Below are positions 56,944 to 64,000 of a stretch of 64,000 nt of DNA, piece by piece. Location of the stretch: assembly GCA_020310875.1 (NCBI GenBank), contig MU260071.1:276501-340500 (forward strand), written 5' to 3'. Under the pieces are notes generated by a model. That model did no database searches. It worked only from the letters and a program-made list of their open reading frames with translations, and was not told where the DNA came from. The number at the start of each line of letters is the position of its first letter. The stretch's first letter is position 1. The stretch comes from Ceratopteris richardii. Its lineage: Eukaryota; Streptophyta; Polypodiopsida; Polypodiales; Pteridaceae. A program made the position numbers and the translations under genes.

Positions 56944-58890
56944 ATGAACCTAAGATCCGGAAGAACCCTAGGAAGCCGAAGAAGTGTAATTTCTTCCGTA
57001 GGGAGTGTAGCCGAGCCAAGTAGCCGTTCACATTATTTTGAAACCTCCAGTGAGTCAGAAGGAGAAATTCCCATGGCTTCAGAGGATATGCAAAACACAG
57101 TACCCATGATTGGCATGATGTCAATCATTGAGGGAGAATATAGAACCTCCTTGGAGTATGTGAACACAAACCACAACGAGATCCCTATCTATTTGGACGG
57201 CTTAAACAGATCTGTGGCTAGGTTACAGAAAGCATCAGAGGCTTACATAGTGCCTAGACCAGCAGTCAAGTACGTAGGAGGACTATACATGGACAAACAA
57301 GATATTCAATACATGGTCACAGAACATCCGGAAATCATTAATGAGCGTGGTGAGGAAAATAATGCTTCGAGTTTAAATGGAGGTGGAAACGAAGAGCAAG
57401 TAACTACACCTAGAGGGAGGTCTACAATTACTAAAATTTGGAGAGGAGACCTGATTCCCCAGGACGACACTCTAATAGATGTGTATTTGATCAATGGGAT
57501 GGAGCATTTGCTCAGAGCCCATTCCTCTATATGGGAAGCCGCTCCTAATCCAGTTACCGTCTATGAGTTACAAGATCCTGAGTTCCCCACCATCATCACA
57601 TATTTGGATAAAAATCACAGAAGATATTGGCCATTAACAGAATTAGAGAGAGCTGAGTTGAAATATCAGAACATCCCAGTGTTCCCCCCTAGGGACCAAG
57701 CCACTACGTCACGGAATCCACTTGGAACATCCCAGAACGATTCATATCAACAGTCGGGACAAACACAGCAAACACAACAAACCCAGGTCCCAGTCAGACC
57801 ACATGTGCAATTTGCAATGCCTGCCATTAATCCTAACTACCGGCCACAACCAGCCATTGACCCAAGACATGGAGTTCATGCTCCAGTCAGACCACAGGTA
57901 GTGAGAGGACCAGGCATACCAATAGGGAGACCAATTTTCCCAGTGATACCTAGGCAACATGAAGCAGGAAGACGACTTAGGCCGATCCAAGTTTCCAAGT
58001 GCATGAGAAATCACTATGATGGCTCTAGTGAACCTTACAACCACATAGCAGAGTTTAAACAAGTAGTTAGAGCCGAGCAGGTAGATGACTTTCTGATCCA
58101 ATATGAGTCCTTTGGTCTTACCTTGTCAGACACAGCTTTGGCCTGGTTTCAGCCATTGGACCCGAATACCTTTCAGAACATGGAACAGGTATATCAAGAA
58201 ATGATTGAAGAATTTATCAAATCAGGAATTAAAAATAATTCTTCGTCATTAATCCACAGCTTCAAACAAGTCCATACCGAGTCGGTGAGATTGGCAGCAA
58301 GGAGATTCAAGCAATATGTGGATAGATGCCCAGTGGAAGAGAGACCGACGCAAAATAAAATGGTATCATTGTTCTTAGAAGGACTGTTGAACGGAACCTT
58401 GAGGTCATTAGTGTACGTAAAGAGAGTTCAAACTTTGCAAGAGTGTATGAAGGAATGTATAGACCTAGAAGATAACCTTGCTGAAGATTTGAAAATACCT
58501 CCAGGTAGTTTGAAAAGCGAAGAGTCAGCCAGTAGCACATCAAACTCCAAAAACAATGTGGAAGAAATAGCAGATTTAGTAGCAAAAAAACTGAACGTTC
58601 AAGGACAGAGGAATTATCCCACTAATCCTATGAGACTGCCTATGCTTAGAAGATGTATGCAGTGCGGAGGAGATCATCCTTCTCATTTGTGTACCAGGGG
58701 AGTAGTCTCACCACCTGCCTATGCTCATCCTAGACCCTCTGTCCCCGGACCGCTACAATACTGCAGTATAGAGCAGAGATATACAAACCATAGCACCGAG
58801 AACTGCCCTTACAATAGGCAAACCAGACCCACCCAGCCTTATGTGACCGTATGGATATCCCCAAAGAGATCAAGGAGGAGAAGCCTTTAG
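56944..58890 (+). pseudogene. gag of element E, first part (frameshifted at its 3' end)
   Basis: Starts MNLRSGRTLG, the family N-terminus, and is open for 648 codons. The gag core (about 58000-58500) has the DPYNH-like and LAWFQPL-type segments of retrotransposon gag. A CX2CX3HX4C knuckle (RCMQCGGDHPSHLC) lies at about 58650-58692, and a CX8HX4C degenerate knuckle at about 58760-58805. Unlike B and D it has no stop at codon 84. A frameshift near 58850-58870 ends this frame, and the gag sequence goes on in another frame. Confidence 0.88.
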
Positions 58891-60142
58891 ATATCCCTCT
58901 TATCAGCCGCAGGCACCAGTACCACGACCATACGCATATCAAGGATATACGCAACCACAGCCTGTACTAGGACAACAACCGCCCCACCCTCAGAACGTTG
59001 TCCCAGTCAAGATTGCACAACCAGAAGAAAATCTAGAAAGGGCTATAGTGCCAGCCACACCTTTGGCTAGTGATGACCCATATGACTCATTTTACGACCC
59101 TAGTCAAGGAACATACCCTGGTTATGAAAGCGCGATAACAGAATATGGGCAATAGTATGACCCATATGCTTATGGCATGGAAATACCGGACGGTTCATAC
59201 GGACACGAGCAGGATTATGTGTCCTTAATGTACACAGCTCCTAGAGCAACCATGCCACCTCGACCAATGAATAGACAGCCTGTACCCAGAGGACCATGCT
59301 ACAGATGTGGAGGTGACCACTATATCAGGGAATGCACATTGCCAAACCCACCACCACCACAACGAATTTGGGAAGGCTACTGTAGCGATTGTGGTAAGGA
59401 ACATCTTTTCAGAGATTGTCCTAAGAACCCAAACAAAGTCACATCTAACGTGCAGATTAATGTGATAGAAGTGATTGAATCATCAGGAAGCGACAAAGAG
59501 TGCACAGTACCTTTAAAAGCCATAACAAGAGCCAAAGCCAGAGAAAACCCTGATAGAACAGACGAGAATGATCAAAGTGACAAAGAGGGGAATATACCCA
59601 TCCCTCACAGAGTAGAAGACTCCGAAGAACCAGAGAAAAGTATCGCCAGTAAAAGATCCCAGAGATGGAAGAACCGGAGAGATAGGATAAAAGAAAAAAA
59701 GTTATTACAAAAGAAGGAAAATGAAAAGAGTAAACAGAAACCAACAAAAGAACCGCAAGTGGAAGAAGAAAATAAAAATGAGAATTAAAGGGAGGAGGTA
59801 GGATCCGTCCTAGCATACCTAATGCCTGAAGAATTAGCCATGTGGATTCAGGCATACAAGGCGAGAATAAGAGCAGGACCTAGCATAGAGCAACATGAGA
59901 GAGAGTATCCGAGAGGCGACTTAGAGAAAGAAAGACTGGAAATATGCAAAAAATTGATAGAAGTTGCCCAACTAACCTTAGAAAAACCTGCATCACCTTT
60001 ACCAAATAATCGAATTTCCGAAGGAGAATTCCAAGAGTGCCTAAACACTCAGGAAAAGCCTGAAGTAAATAGACCTCAGAATGATGAAATTGGTGTTGAG
60101 AGAAAGGAAGGATCCATAGTTCCCGAAGTAGAAGGAGACTAG
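58870..60142 (+). pseudogene. gag 3' part of element E (continues in a second frame, two stops)
   Basis: After the frameshift this frame carries the Pro/Gln/Tyr-rich region and the knuckles GPCYRCGGDHYIREC (about 59298-59340) and GYCSDCGKEHLFRDC (about 59376-59420). A Lys/Glu-rich segment and the counterpart of the VGSVLADPTPE segment of C follow (about 59798). TAG at 59153-59155 and TAA at 59786-59788 interrupt it, and TAG at 60140-60142 separates it from the pol frame. All are in one frame and lie where C has sense codons. Confidence 0.82.
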
Positions 60143-63100
60143 ACTAAGGATCTATGGGCACGAGTTCAAGAGGACAAATGGAAAAAGGGAGAAGGAATGG
60201 AACCGCCCTTTGAAGAATTAGAAGCAGAAAACGAAATGGAGGGTTCAATACCTGAACTAAATTCAGAAGAAATTTTTCCCATGGATGCAAGTGACAAAGA
60301 AGATGTAAAGGAACTACCCAACTACACCGGGGAGTACGAGCACAATTCAGAATTGTATCGCATTCCATCAATAAGGAGACGGGAAACGAACCCATCAGTC
60401 CAAACATCTGAGATCATACAACGTCTTAGAGAGGTGAAAATCCCGTGTACCTTAACATTCGAGGAACTGTTAAAGGTAAAACCACACTTAAAAGAGAAAT
60501 TGATCAATCAATGGGAAGTCAAGGAAGAAAAGAAAGAGGTAGCTGACGAAGTGAAAACAGTGAGAATTCCAGTGGATAAGGTAGGAGACTTTAGTGAAGG
60601 AGATGAAGGAAATACCTGTCTTCCAATCATCTATAGGGGTTACACTACCAAAGCCATACTAGATTCAGGAGCTGGTGTTGGCATTGCTACCAAAGAAATT
60701 TGGGAAAAATGGGGACAACCAGCATTAAGACCAACACGCATGAAAATACAAATGGCAGATGGACATACCGAAAGACCCTTAGGATTGTTGGAACGAGTAG
60801 TCTTCACCACGTGTGGAGTGGAATTTGAACATACTTTAGCAATATGTCACTTTGAAAGGCCAAGCAATTATGAAATGATATTGGGAAGGCCTTTCATGAG
60901 ACAGCTAAAGGTCGTACAAGATTGGGGAAAAGATGCAGTATACCTACAACACGCAGGAACCACCACTAGGATAAACCTACATACATACACTTATCAAGAT
61001 GTGCCACCTCTACAATGGAATCAAATCCATAAAGAGGAAGACGATCAATCGGTTCATAGTGCAGGTTCTAGTGATCAATCCTGGATGAACGAGGACACTC
61101 ATCTGTGGATATGTCAAGCTGCAAAGAAGGAAGAGGAGAGAAGAAAAAGTTGGCAGCAGAAACAAGGAATAGTGAGATCTGTACAAGATCCAGCCTATAT
61201 GCCACAAGTATTTCCGGATGAAGAATTCGAACCTCACGGTTGGATGGAAATCTTAGCTACCCTCGATGTCTGTGTAAACGAAGAAGTAGTGACCATGAAC
61301 GAATGTATCGATGAGGAAGGTTATGATGTTAGTCTGTATATGGTAGTCCTTCAGGAGGCAGAAGAAGGAGAAGTGATCGAGAAAGACTGGAAGGAGGACT
61401 ACGAGAGCATTGAAATGGAACCTGAACCCATGGAGCTAGGGATTAGTACCACCAACATAGATATCACTGACAATGAAAAACATAAGGAACTCACACAAAA
61501 AGAGGAATTAGAAGTTGAAAGGGAATTAGAAGATGAAGAAAACAAACCCCAAGACCAATTTAAGGTACCAGCTCATTTTAAAAAATACGAAGTAGAGGAG
61601 AGGAAAATTGCTATTCAAATGCCTAAAAGAGAAGCACAACCTGGAATAGCATATGATAATAAGGAACAGACCAAAAAGATAGTGGTAACTATGGAAGGAG
61701 GAGAGGAACGATGTACCTTCATAGGACAGGATGTCTCATTAGAAGAAGAACAAGAGTTAATTCGACTCATAAGAGAATACCGGGATGTCTTTGCTTGGAC
61801 TTATAAGGACTTAAAGGGAGTAGATCCATCTATATGTGCACATAGAATCCCCATGACATCCGAAGCCAAACCTTCGAAACAGAGACCATATACTTATAAC
61901 GATGTGTATTCAGCCAAGATAAAAGAAGAAATAGATAAGTTATTGGATGCTGGATTCATCTACGAAATTGAGCACACGGAATGGGTGTCACCCTTGGTGG
62001 TTGTACCAAAGAAAAATGGAAAGTTAAGAGTGTGCATCAATTTAAAGAAAGTGAACGCCGCAACCATAAGGGATAGCTATCCCTTACCAATCACTGATCA
62101 TCTCTTGGAAAGGGTAGCAGGGAAGGAAGTCTATAGTTTTCTGGATGGCTTTTCAGGGTATAATCAGGTAGCCATTGCTCCTGAGGACCATCATAAGACA
62201 GCATTTGCAACTGAATGGGGAGTATACGCCTTTAGAGTCATGCCTTTTGGCTTAACGAATGCCCCAGCTACTTTCCAAAGATTGATGTTTCATGTGTTCA
62301 AAGAATTTCTGAGAAAAAGTATGGAGGTATACGTGGACGATCTTTGTACATATTCAGCTATACGATCAGAGCACATCCCTGAACTAGAAAAGATTTTTGC
62401 TAAATGTCGACAATATCGAGTATGCCTCAATCCTGAAAAATGTATCTTCATGGTGCGACAAGGGAAAATCTTAGGACATATTGTCTCTAAGAATGGGATT
62501 TCAACGGACGAAGACAAAATTAAAGTAATTTTGGATTTACCAAGACCTAAAACTGCTAAAGAAGTTCAAGCATTTATGGGACATTGTGGTTACTATCGAA
62601 GATTCATACATATGTACGCCATAATTGCTAGACCTCTTTATGCATTATTGACTTTATTTAATTGGACTGAGGAATGCGAAAAAGTCTTTAATGAGTTAAA
62701 GAATCGATTGAGTTCAGCACCCATTCTTCGAGTCCCCAACTGGAATAAACCGTTTCACATCCATGTTGATGCTTCCAAGTTTGCCATTGGTTGCATCTTA
62801 GCTCAACCAGCTGACACAGGAAAATTAGACCACCCGATAGCCTATGCCAGTAGACAGTTAAATCAAGCGGAACGCAACTATACTACTACAGAGAGAGAAG
62901 GCCTAGGGATGGTATACGCAGTCAAGAAATTCAGACATTACTTATTGGCAAACAAATTCAAATTCTTCATTGATCATCAAGCCCTATTGTACTTAGTCAA
63001 CAAGCCTTGCAATACAGGACGACTAGTACGGTGGTTTTTATTGCTAATGGAATTTGATTTTGAGGTAATAGTCAAGAAAGGAAACACCCACATAAGGGCA

Positions 63101-63211
63101 GACCATTTGTCTCGAATGACCCATGGAGAACCACCCATAGGAGTACCCGATGACCTACCAGATACTTATCTTTTTAACTGGAAGTATGTCCTCAGTGGGC
63201 AGAAAAATTGA
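60143..63211 (+). CDS. pol of element E: protease, reverse transcriptase, RNase H
   Basis: Same frame as the preceding gag part, open from 60143 (first ATG 60197) for about 1020 codons. The retropepsin has Asp-Ser-Gly-Ala at about 60660 and ILGRPF at about 60885. Reverse transcriptase (about 61880-62440) has YVDD at about 62328-62339. RNase H (about 62750-63120) has the HVDASKFAIG, TTEREGLGM and IDHQAL segments, with Ile-Asp where the relatives have Thr-Asp. A 1-base deletion near 63178 relative to the other copies shifts the frame into a TGA at 63209-63211. The segment itself is well preserved, but separated from integrase by that shift. Confidence 0.88.
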   Translation, partial: TKDLWARVQEDKWKKGEGMEPPFEELEAENEMEGSIPELNSEEIFPMDASDKEDVKELPNYTGEYEHNSELYRIPSIRRRETNPSVQTSEIIQRLREVKIPCTLTFEELLKVKPHLKEKLINQWEVKEEKKEVADEVKTVRIPVDKVGDFSEGDEGNTCLPIIYRGYTTKAILDSGAGVGIATKEIWEKWGQPALRPTRMKIQMADGHTERPLGLLERVVFTTCGVEFEHTLAICHFERPSNYEMILGRPFMRQLKVVQDWGKDAVYLQHAGTTTRINLHTYTYQDVPPLQWNQIHKEEDDQSVHSAGSSDQSWMNEDTHLWICQAAKKEEERRKSWQQKQGIVRSVQDPAYMPQVFPDEEFEPHGWMEILATLDVCVNEEVVTMNECIDEEGYDVSLYMVVLQEAEEGEVIEKDWKEDYESIEMEPEPMELGISTTNIDITDNEKHKELTQKEELEVERELEDEENKPQDQFKVPAHFKKYEVEERKIAIQMPKREAQPGIAYDNKEQTKKIVVTMEGGEERCTFIGQDVSLEEEQELIRLIREYRDVFAWTYKDLKGVDPSICAHRIPMTSEAKPSKQRPYTYNDVYSAKIKEEIDKLLDAGFIYEIEHTEWVSPLVVVPKKNGKLRVCINLKKVNAATIRDSYPLPITDHLLERVAGKEVYSFLDGFSGYNQVAIAPEDHHKTAFATEWGVYAFRVMPFGLTNAPATFQRLMFHVFKEFLRKSMEVYVDDLCTYSAIRSEHIPELEKIFAKCRQYRVCLNPEKCIFMVRQGKILGHIVSKNGISTDEDKIKVILDLPRPKTAKEVQAFMGHCGYYRRFIHMYAIIARPLYALLTLFNWTEECEKVFNELKNRLSSAPILRVPNWNKPFHIHVDASKFAIGCILAQPADTGKLDHPIAYASRQLNQAERNYTTTEREGLGMVYAVKKFRHYLLANKFKFFIDHQALLYLVNKPCNTGRLVRWFLLLMEFDFEVIVKKGNTHIRADHLSRMTHGEPPIGVPDDLPDTYLFNWKYVLSGQKN

Positions 63212-64000
63212 TCCCGATACTTACACATGGACCTAAAGATGGGATCACGCCGAACCAAACGCAAGATCTCTGGAGGACTAAAAACCTTCACATCATTGCG
63301 GGAAGTTTGTACCACCAGGATTCAAGCGGATTACTAATGAGATGCGTGGAAGAAGAGGAACAAGAAATGTGGCTTCAGAAAGCCCACATAAACCAATGGA
63401 ACACTCATTTGAACGCAAATGGAACGTGGCAAACACTCAAGAGATTTGGCATATATTGGCCAACCATGCAACGAGATGCACATAACTATGTGTCAACCTG
63501 TAAAACCTGTCAAGAACAAACCCCAGATGAGAACTCTACATTATGCTATTCCACAATAGCACCAAGGTGGAGCATGCCTCTAGTAAAGTTCTTGAAAACT
63601 CGAGAGTACCCTGACGGAGCTACCTTAGCAAGGAAGCGTGCTCTTGAAGAACAGAGTAAGGATTATGCCATTATAGGGAAGCAACTCTTCAAACGAGGGA
63701 AAGATAACCAATTAAGAATGTGCATTCATGAAAATGAATATCTTTCCGTCTTAGAAATGGCCCATACAGGAGCCGCAGGAGGACACTTCTCTGCAGACAA
63801 AACAGCAAAAATGATCCTCTTTGCTGGAATGTGGTGGCCAACTCTACATCAAGACACCATAACATATGTACAGCGGTGTGATACTTGTCAACGTACGAAA
63901 TATCCTATTAGAAGAGATGAGATGCCACTTAGACCCATGATGAGTGCTAGAGCTTTCACAAAGTGGGGAATAGACTTTATAGGGCCTATTAGCCCACCAG
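63181..64000 (+). pseudogene. pol of element E: tandem H2C2 domains and start of integrase core (partial)
   Basis: The frame beginning GAA at 63181 is open to the window end and continues pol after the frameshift. It has H2C2 domain 1 (His pair about 63380-63408, Cys pair about 63500-63512) and H2C2 domain 2 (His pair about 63760-63784, Cys pair about 63880-63892). The start of the integrase core, with Gly-Ile-Asp-Phe-Ile-Gly-Pro, follows at about 63967. No stop is seen. This confirms that the double H2C2 arrangement is present in E as well as B and C. Confidence 0.85.

Larger units (their letters stand above)
54510..64000 (+). mobile_element. Element E: Ty3/gypsy element, 5' three-quarters visible
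   Basis: 5' LTR (54510-55399), tRNA-Asp PBS (55407-55425), leader with array (to 56943), gag and pol (56944-64000). The window ends inside the integrase core, so the rest of pol, the third ORF and the 3' LTR are not visible. It is inserted in copia F. It is a clearly diverged relative of B, C and D: the LTR is longer and mostly different, but gag-pol aligns throughout. Confidence 0.92.

Overview
This window looks like nuclear DNA of a land plant with a large, repeat-rich genome. I cannot name the species. No host gene is supportable. The two complete primer-binding sites match the 3' end of plant tRNA-Asp(GTC), and Ty3/gypsy and Ty1/copia elements are stacked inside one another, as in large seed-plant, fern or lycophyte genomes.

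Layout. (1) 1-32258 is a nest of one Ty3/gypsy family. Element B (+ strand, its 5' LTR off the left edge) is cut in its leader by element A (+ strand, only its 3' end visible, 1-3076). B is cut again in gag by the complete 16.1-kb element C (- strand, 5855-21989). B resumes at 21990 and ends with a 3' LTR at 31552-32258. (2) 32259-35862 is a microsatellite of 18-bp near-palindromic units split by an A+T-only stretch, followed by ~214-bp tandem repeats, a GA tract and a hairpin region (to 36713). (3) 36714-46300 is A+T-rich and gene-free; it holds a possible decayed gypsy polypurine tract, a perfect 43-bp inverted repeat and a decayed copia 3' end (G). (4) 46300-64000 is a second nest: degenerate gypsy D (+) is cut by copia element F (-), and F is cut by gypsy element E (+), whose 5' LTR, PBS, leader, gag and most of pol are visible before the window ends.

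Biology. The gypsy family has an unusual plan: LTR, tRNA-Asp PBS, a 1-2 kb leader with a tandem array, one gag-pol frame, a large third ORF, a polypurine tract and an LTR. In C, gag-pol is one open frame of 2822 codons. It encodes gag, four zinc-knuckle-like motifs, a retropepsin, reverse transcriptase, RNase H, two successive H2C2 zinc domains, the integrase core and a GPY/F-like module. It ends in a second retropepsin-like domain after integrase. An amber codon then separates it from 261 further in-frame codons. The third ORF (about 1100-1300 codons) has a Pro/Thr/Ser-rich region, a coiled coil and a strongly conserved C-terminal domain that I do not recognise.

The most interesting signals are the second protease-like domain, the tandem H2C2 domains, the unknown third ORF, the leader arrays whose different units share a TCGCGAT-type core, and a stop at gag codon 84 shared by B and D. 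C is young: its two LTRs differ at about 3 of 580 positions by eye.
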